A stretch of 64,000 nucleotides of DNA from Sepioteuthis lessoniana (lineage: Eukaryota; Mollusca; Cephalopoda; Myopsida; Loliginidae): the NCBI GenBank assembly GCA_963585895.1, contig OY757911.1, positions 93,861,443 through 93,925,442 of the forward strand, written 5' to 3'. Position numbers and translations under genes: made by a program. The notes under the pieces were generated by a model, which saw only the letters and a list, made by a program, of their open reading frames with translations, made no database searches and was not told the DNA's origin. Below, one piece after another: positions 36,036-46,811 of the stretch; position 1 is the first letter of the stretch, and each line of letters starts with the position of its first letter.

Positions 36036-36366
36036 ACCCCCCACAACGAGTGTCCTTGATATGATACTAATCTGATGGTGAGGTTCCAGTAATGCTAGAG
36101 CTTTGGGGAATGCAGAATACTCCTTCATTACTATCGCTCCCAGGTCCACTATGGCCAAGAGTAGTAGCACCTGAGAGGGTCCAATCTACGGGTCAAATAG
36201 ACCTAAACCGTGTATTTGTGCTAAAGTAAATAGTTTGAAATAGAACTGCTATGACACTTGACTGTTTGTAAACAAAGTCTATACTCATGCTAAACTGAAT
36301 TGTTTGAAATTTAATTCAGCGTTAAATAACCCGGAAAAGGTGGATCCGTTGTAAAACAACCAACCA
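36036..36366 (+). repeat. Family A copy, 5' truncated
   Basis: CAACGAGTGTCCTTGATATG, ATCTGATGGTGAGGTTCCAG, GTAGTAGCACCTGAGAGGG, two units (with GTTTGTAAACAAAG), then TTCAGCGTTAAATAACCC and a damaged hairpin ending GTAAAACAACCAACC. The head is absent. Confidence 0.75.
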
Positions 36367-37045
36367 ATTACTGTTTCTTTAATGAATTTGATCCTTAAAA
36401 GGAAAGGCAAGGGGTATAATTGTAACTTCGTGTGTAACATCGGAAAATGATTGACTGGGCCACCAGAATCCGACTCGACTCGAAACTACGTTTTCATCGC
36501 AGGCATTTGATTGTGTACTTTTACAGGAAAGATGTTGAAATATCCAATTTTCCCAATAACTCTGTTACACGCTTAGGAATTATAATAAATTACCTAGTAT
36601 GTATTTACGTGTATAATTGTGACAAATAAATGCTATTTATATTAGAATCATTTTTTTGGCTGTGGCAAGATTAAGAAATAGGAAATTTTTAATCAGTCTC
36701 GAGTGACTCCACAATGGGAGAGATTATTTCAAAAATGAAGCTGTCAAAAAGTAACTTTACAATATTGCATCTTACGTTTACATAGACATGCTAGAAATAT
36801 TAAAAATCAATTATTCATTTTCTTACAGTTCTCTAACTCTGGCGTGATTGACGACAGATTTAATTGCAATACAAATAGTTCAAATGCTGGCCGAAATACG
36901 CAAATTTTGATTCTCAGAAAGCACCCCACCACCACCACCACCGAAAAAAAAACATTGCTAACACGAGGCTGAACCAATATCAGTTGCTTACGTGTTATTT
37001 CCAGATTTTCTCTTTTTGATTTAATGTAATTCGTTTGAACAAACA
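36367..37045. other. Unassigned DNA
   Basis: A short CACC triplet-like tract lies at about 36,926-36,941. No gene recognised. Confidence 0.4.
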
Positions 37046-37056
37046 CTTACATTTTT

Positions 37057-37297
37057 GGGTGTCTTCGTGGTGTAATGGTTAAAGCGATGGATTGCAGAAT
37101 CGTAGTAAGTGAGTTCGTAATCCAGTCGCGCTATTATGTTCCCTTTCGGGCAAATACCCTTGGGAAAGGTATGAACCCCGTTAACCCCCCAGGTATGGTT
37201 AAATAGTACCACTACTGTTCTTCTAGGAGAATAGCTTTGGCATTAAATAACCTACAAAGGTTGATATGCCAGTAAACAAAGAAACCAAACCAAACCG
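37057..37297 (+). mobile_element. Family D SINE reference copy with 11-bp target-site duplication
   Basis: The best D copy (241 bp). GGGTGTCTTCGTGGTGTAAT and GGTTAAAGCG (A box), then GAGTTCGTAATCCAG (B box), CTATTATGTTCCCTTTCGGG, ACCCTTGGGAAAGGTATGAA, ACTACTGTTCTTCTAGGAG. The tail is TTTGGCATTAAATAACC, TACAAAGGTTGATATGCC and repeated AAACC. Flanks CTTACATTTTT at 37,046-37,056 and 37,298-37,308 are identical. The tail is the same as that of family A. Confidence 0.92.
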
Positions 37298-37483
37298 CTT
37301 ACATTTTTAAATTAGATTATCTACACTTATAAATGCTATGTTTGCTTATAGGTTTGGACTAAGTAATATGTTCGCTTCTTTTAAATAATATTGTGTAGCA
37401 TTATCTTAAAAAGCCTACTCAAGTTATTCATAGAAAGGACTTTTAGAAAGTGGAATCTGTTATTCGCATTCAAACTTGAACTT

Positions 37484-37921
37484 ACCCAGTCGGCTGGGGC
37501 TGTAGAATACACCAACAGCACCTATGCAGAGGGGTAAGTCCCCCCCCCAACAAGTGTCCTGGATATGACACTAAACAATCTGATGGTGAGGTTCCAGCAG
37601 TGCTGGAGCTTTGGGGAATGCGGAGTACCCTTCATTGCCATCGCTCCCAGGTCCACTCTGACCCGGAGTGGTAGCACCTGATAAGGGTCCTATCTATGGG
37701 TTAAATAGAACTAAACCGTGCTTCTTTCACTATACTGATTTTTGCATTAAAACTGCGTATTTATGCTAAACTGAATTGTTTAAAATAGAACTGTTTTGAC
37801 ATTGGAACTGCGTACTAGTGCTGAACTGAATTGCTCGAAATATAACTGTTTTGACGTCTAAACTGTACTTATGCTGAACTGAATTATCAGAAATAAAACT
37901 GTCTGAAATTTAAATCTGTGT
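37484..37921 (+). mobile_element. Family A copy, lacking its 3' tail
   Basis: Head CCCAGTCGGCTGGGGCTG, GTAGAATACACCAACAGC, central block, and about four units ending AACTGAATTATCAG. The hairpin and tail are missing; the next A copy starts immediately, in the same orientation. Confidence 0.85.
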
Positions 37922-38492
37922 ATTGCCCAGTCAGCTGGGGCTGTAGAATACACCGACTGCACCTCTGCAGAGGGGTAAGACCACTCCCCTAACGATTTTC
38001 CTGGATATGACACTAAACAATCTGATGGTGAGGTTCCAGCAGTGCTGGAGCTTTGGGGAATGCGGAGTACCCCTTCATTGCCATCGCTCCCAGGTCCACT
38101 CTGGCCTGGAGTGGTAGCACCTGATAGGGCCCTATCTATGGGTTAAATAGAACTAACAGCATACTTATGCTAAAATGAATTGAGTAAACTGAATAGCTTG
38201 AAATAGAAACGTTTTTGACAATTAAACCGTACTCACACTTGGGGTGCGTGCTTAACTGAATTATTTCAAATAGAACTGTTTTTCGACATTAAAACTGTAT
38301 TTACACTTTACTGAATTATTACATATAACTGCTTAAATAGTTTGAAGTGGAAATGTTTTTGACAATTAAACTGTGTACTTATGCTAAACTGAACTGTTTT
38401 CAATAGAACAGATTATTTACATGAAAAGGGATTTGGCGTTAAATAACCTACAAAGGTTGATATGCCATAAAACCAAACAAACCAAACCAAAC
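37922..38492 (+). mobile_element. Family A copy, complete, joined to the previous copy
   Basis: TTGCCCAGTCAGCTGGGG, GTAGAATACACCGACTGCA, CTCTGCAGAGGGGTAAGACC, a central block almost identical to the previous copy, about five units, then TTTGGCGTTAAATAACC, TACAAAGGTTGATATGCC and a long AAACC tail. A small open frame here is noise. Confidence 0.88.
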
Positions 38493-40110
38493 CAATTAAA
38501 TTTGGACGAGACTATTTGCATTACCCGTAATTCTTATCCATCTCGAAACGGTATAAATTCCATAAATCTCCTTCCAGCTTCTCATGAATCGTTGGATAAC
38601 CTGGGTTCTGTAATCATGGTATGACAACCAGTCTATGGCAAGAAAAACTAGAGGATGGCTCCACCAGGTTCTTTCACCGATGCTACACAAGCAGCATTCC
38701 AATAATCAATTCAGGTTATGAGACTGTTTTGAGAATTACTGAGTCAGTTTACTTGACTGGATAAGATAATTTTTTTTTGTATTTATCTTAAAGCATATTT
38801 ATTGTACTGTCATTTATTTTTGCACGCCCTCTGGTAAAAAGCTTGCCCGATAGGAAGACAAGCACAGTCTCTGTGCAATGCTATCAGGTTTTGTATTCCA
38901 TTAGGACAAGTGTGTTACTTTCCTTTCACATATGATTGACTGCCTCGTCTTTTATTCCTAGTAGGTTCCATTTGATAATATTTGGTGCTTACTCATTTTC
39001 ACGTTTATATTGTGTCTAATGGTCTTGGATCAGTGATAAACTATACTTACTCTCTTTTACAATATCAAGGGGGAAAATTGATAGCCTCCTGGGTGAAATG
39101 TAAGGAGAAATGGAAGATAACCTTTCAGAAACTGGACTGAAAGCTTCAGAATATAGTGAACATGAGAGTAATGTTAATGAACATATTCACTTGAACATCA
39201 TGAAAGTATTAAGATAGATTAATGTTTAAACTGAAGATAATATCGGAAAATGCTATACAGAAGTTTAAGGAGCTATTATTAGATTTCCATTAAGAAAATA
39301 CGAGATTGGAATTTTATATTGAAAAATAGAAAAAATCTTTATTTAAATTGCTAAAATTGATAAATTCTAAATAGTGCAATTTGGAAGAAAGTGTAAAATA
39401 ATTTTGGTTAGCAAAATTACTAATATTTAATAAAAAAACTAGTTCATAATTTGAATAGTGAAGGCAATTCTCAATCTTGCACTGTGATGAGGCAAAGCAT
39501 CATGGCGAAGTACTCTATGAAATTTAAAACATTTATGTCAGTTGAAGCAGGTGTTTCCTGATCAATAAGGGACCGTCTGGACCTGGTGCCAATAATTTTT
39601 ACATGCCCTTTAACTGCTGTAAGAAACATGATATAGACTGAAGAGTTTACTGGCCAAACGCATTAACTAAGTTTCTCAAGTGCGTTTGATATCTGGTTAA
39701 CATCGTGATTAGGACAACACAATTACATCTTTTATAATCCTGAAATCATTCTTCTAAAATCCTTGTTGCAGAGTGCACCGTTCGGCCGGAGGATTCCACT
39801 GCCACAGAAAGCTGTCGTCAATAAAGGGTATCACTACTTCCTTAATCCTGATTACGGGCTTACGGATATTCTATTTCCCTTACAGAGGGAGTGGTAAGAA
39901 CATCACCAGAAAAAGAATTCTTTGGTATGATATTAAAGTATGATTGAGACTCTATTTCGGAAACTTTGTGGAGTATAATTACATAAACATTCCTCTCATG
40001 TCCACTCAAACATTTAAGCTTTAGTACCCGTTTGGCTCTCAACTATGGGTTAAATACATGTTTAAAAATTATAAGTATTACAAAAGAATAATTGATATGA
40101 GTAAACTGAA
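38493..40110. other. AT-rich DNA, nothing recognised
   Basis: Short open frames (38,496-38,702 minus, 39,860-40,042 minus) lack motifs. No repeat-family members. Confidence 0.4.
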
Positions 40111-40348
40111 TGGAAGCGCTTGTCGTGTAATGGTTACTGTTGTAAGAAATGGAAACCTCAACCCGAGTTTAAACCCTGAACGAGGTCGTTTGCATTTCAC
40201 ACAGCGCTAAAACATTTAAGAAATCTATGAATCCAAATATGTGTAAATAGTAGGGCAGAATGGACACTTTAACCTTGTTATGGTAACCGGTCAAGGAGTG
40301 GGGAAAACTTTGAATTCAAACCTGACTGTGCGGAAGGGTTGGTAAATA
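40111..40348 (+). mobile_element. Family C SINE copy
   Basis: GCTTGTCGTGTAATGGTTAC (A box), CCCGAGTTTAAACCC (B box with a T-to-T/A change), GTTTGCATTTCACACAGCGC, AAATAGTAGGGCAGA, GAATTCAAACCTGACTG and GGAAGGGTTGGTAAATA. Internal parts are shortened. Confidence 0.7.
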
Positions 40349-41474
40349 TATATTGTAGATATATCCATTATTTTGCAGATAACCATTAATTGAAGCTACA
40401 TTGGTTTACTAAGGATAATTTATCTGAAACGATGTAAATCTGAAAAATACTGAATATACATACTTACCTTATACCATATAATCAAATATATACCGCTTGT
40501 ATTAGATAATTGTATTTGATATAACCGAAGAAAATAATCTGTTATAAATGCATTATAAATCTAAATATAGAATAAACCTGCAATGAATGTGGTTCTTTGA
40601 CTTCTTGTCATAAAATAATCCACGACGGGATGGCATGTCATTAGAATTAATGTAATTGTCAATGTTATTGAGAAACAGGGTACGGTCAGTATGGATAAAT
40701 TGGATCCATTTTTTTTTCTTTGGAGAATATTTCCCTAACTATCATTTTGTTTCCACTGGATTGTTTTGCCTACTGCGAATTCCTGTTATCAATATTCATA
40801 CAGCCTAACTTTTTCAGAAGTAACTCAGTGATTTCAATTGAGAAAATGCCCAGTTCCTCTTTTTGCGTGCCCATAAAAACTGCTTTGAGAAATGAACATT
40901 GGTTCGCATAGATAATCTAACTGATCATCAGCTATGCAGTTTGAAAAAAAGTATCCATGTACAATGCACTATGAAGCATCTTTCTTTTTCCCTTTTGATT
41001 ACAGCTATTTGCAATATCTATGCGTTTTGGCTGTCTCATGCCTTGTTAACAACCAGTGATTTTCTTTTCTCTTTGGATCACTGCCGATAGGTATATCACC
41101 AAAACAGGACATTGACTACTCCATATCCGTGTCATTATAGAAAATGCTCTGACCTTGTCTTCTGGCCATAGCAATTTTCTTTGTCAAAGTCATTCTTCTC
41201 TGTAACAAAAGCAGGTATGGAGTACTTCACGCTGATGTACTGAATGTCTAACCGCTTACATCTTGTTTATACACTTAACCCGGTTAATAGATTTTATGAT
41301 AGACAAGCCGTTTTTCTTGGCCTGTTGGGTTATTTTCTATTTCTTTTTCAACAAAAACAACACTGTCATCAATTTGATATTGCAGCAAAAAAAAAAATGG
41401 ATAAATATTTCGAGATAGTATCGGTAAATGGGATAGAAAACACGTGCGTGTTTAACAAAAATACGTCATAGCCC
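40349..41474. other. AT-rich DNA, possible faint tail remnant
   Basis: Around 40,608-40,650 there is a stretch resembling the shared tail (ATAAAATAATCCACGACGGG) but unpaired. Open frames at 40,720-40,911, 40,899-41,090 and 41,244-41,471 show no motif. Confidence 0.35.
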
Positions 41475-41795
41475 TTTCAGTGGATCTCAGGAGACGCTGA
41501 CTGTATCGACCCCCCCCCTCGCGCAAAAAAAAACGGTGCCTTGTTTGTGACATTAACTAGCATCTATTGTGAGGTTCCAGTTTTGAGAACTCTGACCTGG
41601 TGTAGTATGAGTTAATGTCTCGCTGAAGAGCCAAATTGATCCAATTTAAACATTTAATTGGAGAGCACCCTCGGCAAAATCTAACCAGAACTCTTAAGTA
41701 ACTTCCGGGAGAAAGTAAATATGAACATGATTCCGTAACGTCTTGGCATTAAGTGACTATAAATGGGTTGAAATGCCTTTAAAAATTAGTCGAGC
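41475..41795 (+). repeat. Family A, variant subfamily, diverged
   Basis: TGACTGTATCGACC, TGAGGTTCCAGTTTTGAG, AGAAAGTAAATATGAACATG, then TCTTGGCATTAAGTGAC and GGGTTGAAATGCC. The middle agrees with the variant at 32,680-32,970. Confidence 0.5.
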
Positions 41796-42482
41796 CATAA
41801 AAGGGTCTGTTGCAGCCTTCGTTATTGAAACTCATTGAACGAATGAATGTCGTGCAAGAAGAATTTGATATTTGGGGACGAATAGTGGTTCAGTAAAACT
41901 ACAATATTAATGCTAACAGCTAGAATATTAAAGAAATCGTCGGACAGTTGAGAGATTTGTTGTTATTTGATCTCCTATTTAATACTCCATTTATTAATGT
42001 TGTCAACATGACTACAGAAACAAGATAATTATTCCGTGTCATATCGGTTAATTGCCTGGACAATTATAATGAATTTTCAATTTTCCAATGTCCTACTGGT
42101 TGTCAGATACAGGAAAAATTTTAAGATAATTGACAATGGTTGTGAACGTTGATTCAGTTCATTTTCGCCTTTGGCCAAATTCACTTAAACTCTCTCGGAT
42201 TTGCTGCTGTGTAAATGTCTGCGTTTGAATTGTGAGTGATTAGGACATCTTTCTTGTTTTATATTAAACTAAGATGAATACAACTTTTTCATTGCCTCCT
42301 ATTGCTTTGTTTAAACAGATTCATTTTGCACTGTGAAAAAGATAACTGAGTTATGGAATGAGACTGATTACTTTTCTATCTGTTCTCACATGTACAGCCA
42401 CGATATTAGATATGATGGTATAGTTATTTTATTTGCTATACGTTAAGTTTAGTATACGTTTAAGCAGTAAAATATCTTGAAT
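41796..42482. other. Unassigned AT-rich DNA
   Basis: No gene or named repeat found. Confidence 0.4.
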
Positions 42483-42932
42483 ATGACACTCAGCCATGTA
42501 TTGGTGTTGCTACAATTCTAGAGCTTTGGAGATTGTGGAGTACCTTTTCATTGTCATTACTCTAAGACCTATTTTCACCTGGAGTGGTAGTACCTGTAAG
42601 GGTCTCATCTATGCCTCAAATAGATATGTTAAATAATTTCTAATATAGTAATTAAACGGCGTGTAACCTAAAGATTAACATTAAATTGAATTATTTGTTT
42701 TAAAAAATTTGAAATGACTGAACTGTTGACAAATAGAACAATGTTGGGTAGAAATTTTTTAAACCATTTAACAGTGAGCAAATAAATGAACCCTTACTAA
42801 TTTAAAATAATCTTAACAACTAATTCATCTACAAATCATGTAGTATTCAAATATTATGTTTGTGTGCGTGTGCATAAACAGGATTCGGCATTAAATAACC
42901 TACAACAGTTGACATGAAATAAAACGCAACTC
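42483..42932 (+). repeat. Family A copy, diverged
   Basis: CTAGAGCTTTGGAGATTGTG, GAGTACCTTTTCATTGTC, CTGGAGTGGTAGTACCTG, units with ACGGCGTGTAACC and AACAGTGAGCAAATAAATGA, then GATTCGGCATTAAATAACC and TTGACATGAAATAAAACGC. The units are of the ATG-type seen at 1195-1795. Confidence 0.65.
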
Positions 42933-43254
42933 AAAATCAAATCAAGACAAGTGAGGAAAATCCAGTTTTGGAGTTCTATAAAATATTGGGTCACACAGAC
43001 TTTATTATTAAAACTTCGTTCATTCTGACCCATAGTACCCATTAGGTTTCGTTTAGTTAGTAAAATATCTACTTTTGTAGATATTGGATTTTTTGGGGGT
43101 GGGGGTATGGATGTTTTCTTTATTTTCTTCAAATATACTTTTAGGAGGAGCATGAAGGGCTAAGTTTCTTGGGATACCGGCCGTCTATAAATTGTCCGTA
43201 AATATTTATGGGCTTTTCCTAAGGTAGATTAGCCAATGAATGGCGACCAAAATG

Positions 43255-43450
43255 GAAGCAGTTAAGGCCACTATTTGTCGCTGCCTCTCACCAGACAGGA
43301 CTTGACACAAGGTCAAAAGCCCGAAGGCCGATTAAAGTGGGGATAAGAGGGAGGGTAGGTCGGGAACGAGTCGAGACTCGAACCCTGCTGGTCTGTGCTG
43401 CTCATCGGCTCACTTGGAAGCTGTTGAGGCCACTAAGTCGCATATAAACA
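43255..43450 (-). repeat. Possible tRNA-headed SINE between long imperfect direct repeats
   Basis: On the minus strand, CAGGGTTCGAGTCTCGACTC is a strong B box and AAGTGAGCCGATGAGCAGC an A-box-like stretch about 25 bases upstream. The block is bracketed by GAAGCAGTTAAGGCCACTA (43,252-43,270) and GAAGCTGTTGAGGCCACTA (about 43,427-43,445), each followed shortly by GTCGC. It is the only copy in the window. It is more GC-rich than its surroundings. Confidence 0.45.
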
Positions 43451-43757
43451 ATAGCGAGTTAAGAGTAAAAACTTGATGCAGCTTTGTTACTTATGAGTAT
43501 TTTGTATCGCTCAACCAGAAACAAGATGGCTACCTGAATTACAGCTGTAGATTATTATATAAAAATACATGAAAATATAGCTCTTCATATTTTTGCTGTT
43601 AACTGTAGCAAAATAGACTACAGGCTTAGTTATATCTTGAACATTTATCCTGAAATACTCGAAACCATGTGTGTTAAAAATTACAAATAAAAACATTAAA
43701 AAACAAACAAACGTAATCGAGGAAACCGAATTACTATATAGGGAATGATTCGATAGG

Positions 43758-43792
43758 TTTTTTTTTTTTTTTAAATTTTTTTTTTTTTTTTT
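43758..43792. repeat. T-rich low-complexity tract
   Basis: Two T runs of about 15 and 17 separated by AAA, just upstream of a family D copy. Confidence 0.8.
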
Positions 43793-43800
43793 AATGAATT

Positions 43801-44172
43801 AGGGGAGTGCCCGTAGTGTAGTGGCTAACGTTATGAACTGCGACATTGTAGTAAGCGATTTCGAAATCCATTTGCGTTATTACGTCTACTTTCCGACTAA
43901 TACACGAGTAAAGGTATTTTCTCTTTTTTTTTATCCCCTCCAGCCTTGGGCTTAATAGTACCATTACTTCTCTAGATGAATTGCTCAGACACTAAATAAT
44001 AGTAATTTACGAAACTTTTTGCTTCGATGCGGCACAAGACCGAATGAATGGGGCTCCCAATGAGACTCGAGCTCATTTGTGTAGGTTTGCTAGTCAAGCT
44101 TGCTAACCATTACACTACCAAAGGTGGCCCTCAGACACTAAATAACTCGCAAAAGTTGACATGAAACAAAAA
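43801..44172 (+). mobile_element. Family D SINE copy, split by a family G SINE
   Basis: GTGCCCGTAGTGTAGTGGCT (A box), GCGATTTCGAAATCC (B box), GCGTTATTACGTCTACTTTC, CTTAATAGTACCATTACTTC. It is then interrupted after CACTAAATAA and resumes with CACTAAATAACTCGC, AAAAGTTGACATGAAAC. The head resembles family C (GTGCCCG) as well as D; the body is D. Confidence 0.75.
44000..44129 (-). mobile_element. Family G SINE copy 2 with 16-bp target-site duplication
   Basis: A minus-strand insert of 130 bp. Its complement begins GGGCCACCTTTGGTAGTGTA with A box TGGTAGTGTAATGGTTAGC and B box GAGCTCGAGTCTC, then GGTCTTGTGCCGCATCG. Flanks CTCAGACACTAAATAA at 43,984-43,999 and 44,130-44,145 are identical. It is shorter than most SINEs, hardly more than a tRNA-like head plus a 55-base tail. 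Confidence 0.88.
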
Positions 44173-44206
44173 CTAATTTGTACGAATTATTAATACTAAG
44201 AATAGT

Positions 44207-44665
44207 TCATCATCATGTCGTGCTGCTAGCACGGATATCCCTGAACCTCTCTCGCCACTCCTCCAAATCGTTCATCGCCTCTGGCAGGTCTTCAGGGCTA
44301 CATTCCGTATCCTCACATAGCTGCTGAATGAATGTTCGAGCTGGTCGTCCTGCTTTGCCCAGCCATATGTGGTGGCTCATAGGAGTACATCACTTATAAG
44401 CTCGTCCCTGCTTATCCAGCATGTCTGGTTTGTCTAACTTGTATAGTTTTAATGATGGGAGGCAGGTGGCCGTATAATTTGTGCCTTGTGCGGTGTTGCC
44501 ACCAGGACTTATTCAATATTGCTCGCAGAATTCTTGTTTAAGTGCCGTCTAGCTTCTTCTCCAGCCGTTTAGTTAGCGTCCAAGTAGTGCATCCATACGG
44601 AAGTATCGATACGACAGCTGCCTGGAAGAAACTGGGTTTCATTTTATCGGTCAGGTCTGATTTGT
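44207..44665 (-). pseudogene. RTE-type LINE, 3' end (ORF2 C-terminus)
   Basis: On the minus strand the frames show KSDLTDKMKPSFFQAAVVSI, then YGCTTWT, RLEKKLDGT, LNKSWWQHRT, a damaged middle, and finally KAGRPARTFIQQLCEDTECS, EDLPEAMND, EEWRERFRDIRASSTT ending at a natural TGA. The 3' end is an (ATG)n-like tail (ATGATGATGA) right after the stop, as in RTE-clade elements, which have very short 3' UTRs. A TAA after LDGT and frameshifts in the middle inactivate it. The 5' end is truncated at about 44,665. ORF2 of this clade encodes endonuclease and reverse transcriptase; only the region after RT remains here. Confidence 0.85.
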
Positions 44666-45896
44666 ATATATAAAATAGTTACTTGAAGATATATATTTAT
44701 TATTTGCTATAAACTACGTAAATACTTGAAGCAATAGATTCTTAGAAATAGCTAATAATTCTTGGAACCGTTTAACGAAAATTAGTGTTTATTTTGATTT
44801 AATTGGCAGATTTACGTGAAGCTATTGTTTGCATAAATTATTGCGTTAAAAATAGTTACTGGAAAATATAAGTTTACAAATGATTCTTAAGCTACTTTAA
44901 AATGTATAATTTGTCGAAAAAGGACAGATTGATTTCAGCATTAAATACTTTAATAGATTTGGCAAGTCAGCAACCAATTCAAATGTGGGATTATTACATT
45001 TTCTAAAATGTTTGCATAGAAATTTAGAATTGGGCTACAAATCTTTCTATAAATCCGATTGTTAGGTCTATGGAGCGGAATTAATTTCAATATTTTGACT
45101 TTTTAATGATTAAGTGAAAATAAACGTTTCTAAACATTAAATTAGTAGATAATTACAAAGATAGAATTCGCCGATGATTATGATACATGGATTGATAAAA
45201 CCAATTTTGATTCTAGATTGCTAAGTAATCTAATGTAAACTTTCATAATACATTTCTAATTAACTCTACACTTTTCTTTTACGAGTATACTGATTTGGTA
45301 TATTTATTTATTTCTGACAAGATTTTATTTTATATAAGGCTGATTTTTTTTTTCCAAATATATCGAATTTATAAATGAACTAATACAGACCATTTCTAAA
45401 ACGCAATATATATTAGTTAAAACTGAAAACACATACATAATAAAAAATTGTTTACGGAACGTGCAGAAATATATTTCAATCTTATTCTTTTTAAGTACAT
45501 ATATATGCTGACCATGTTAATAAGGAGATAGCATAATTATACTAAGTATGACGTGTTTACCTAATGTTCCGCTCGTCACGATGCCTTACATAGTAAATAT
45601 ATCGCTTGACACCGGATATATACTGCCTACATAAATGGTCTCCCTTGCCTTTTTTTCTATTATGGCTGAAACTGCGCGGTTTGAGATTACGAAAATCTGA
45701 ACATTTACATTATTTCAGATTTGTTTTATGATTAGCTTCAGTGCCAGCAACAGGTGTACGAGTTTAAGACTTAATTGATATGAAAATCTGCATTTATATT
45801 TTATGCTGGTTTCATAGATGAGATACATCCGAAACAAAACTTTATCGATAATCGTCGTTAGAGAAATCACAAACATTATTAAGATTTTTTGCTTGC
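44666..45896. other. AT-rich DNA, nothing recognised
   Basis: No open frame of note, RNA gene or repeat-family member. Confidence 0.45.
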
Positions 45897-46129
45897 TTGG
45901 TTAGGTTTAATGGCATATCAACCTTTGTAGGTTATTTAATGCCAAAGCTATTCTCCTAGAAGAACAGTAGTGGTGCTATTTAACCCATAGCTGAGAGGAT
46001 TAGGGGGTTCATATCTTTCCCAAGGGTATTTGCCCGAAAGTGAACGTAATAGCGTGACTGGAGTACGAACTCGCTTACTACGATTCCGCAGTCCATCGCT
46101 TTAACCATTACACCACGAGGACACCCCCA
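45897..46129 (-). mobile_element. Family D SINE copy, well preserved
   Basis: The complement of D in order: GGTTAGGTTTAATGGCATAT, CAACCTTTGTAGGTTATTTA, ATGCCAAAGCTATTCTCC, GAAGAACAGTAGTGGTGC, CCCGAAAGTGAACGTAATAG, GAGTACGAACTCGCTTACTA, TTAACCATTACACCACGAGG. The hairpin stems are intact. A clear target duplication was not found. Confidence 0.88.
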
Positions 46130-46530
46130 GAATGTTTTTTGGTAAATGCACATAAATATTAGTGATTTTAAAACATTTAATTATATTACCTTTCCAGTAT
46201 GGTTTTCCTTTTCATTAATTGCAAACGTACCTCGATAATCTATGTGCATAATTAAAGAATTGGATTTTGATATTTTTCTTCTCCATTAAATTTCTGGCCA
46301 TTTCACATTCGACCTTGTAAAAACAACATAGCTGATCCATCACAAAAGAATCGATCGTCCAACTTGGCTAACGCATAACACATTTTAAACTTAGCATTTG
46401 AGTGCAATATTGCTACCACACACACACAAAATACAAGATTATATGTAACTATTTGACTATACAAAATTTATGTGGTTCCTAAGAATTTCAGCATTCTAAA
46501 TAACTGATTGTATCCTAGAATATATGCTTC
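46130..46530. other. Unassigned spacer
   Basis: A short CA tract lies at about 46,420-46,431. No gene recognised. Confidence 0.4.
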
Positions 46531-46740
46531 AGGTTCTTTTTTTAATGACATATTGACCTTCCTGTCTTATTTAAAGCCAAAGCTTTACTTGTAGATAAAC
46601 AGGCATGATAAAAGTTCCCTCATAGCTAGGGGATAAGGGGTTAAAAATTTTCCAATGCTACTATTCCGAAAGTGAACGTAATAGCAAGACTGAAGTTCGA
46701 AATTATTTATTTCAGAACCCCAGTCACGCACTTCGATGCA
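46531..46740 (-). repeat. Family D SINE, diverged
   Basis: TTAATGACATATTGACCTTC, AAAGCCAAAGCTTTAC, CATAGCTAGGGGATAAGGGG, CCGAAAGTGAACGTAATAGC, GACTGAAGTTCGAAATT. The A-box end is lost. Confidence 0.65.
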
Positions 46741-46771
46741 TTATATAAAACGTATAAAATTATATTTTTCA

Positions 46772-46773
<2 letters not shown>

Positions 46774-46809
<36 letters not shown>
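46774..46809. repeat. AT microsatellite
   Basis: About 18 AT dinucleotides, uninterrupted, following the D copy. Confidence 0.95.
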
Positions 46810-46811
<2 letters not shown>

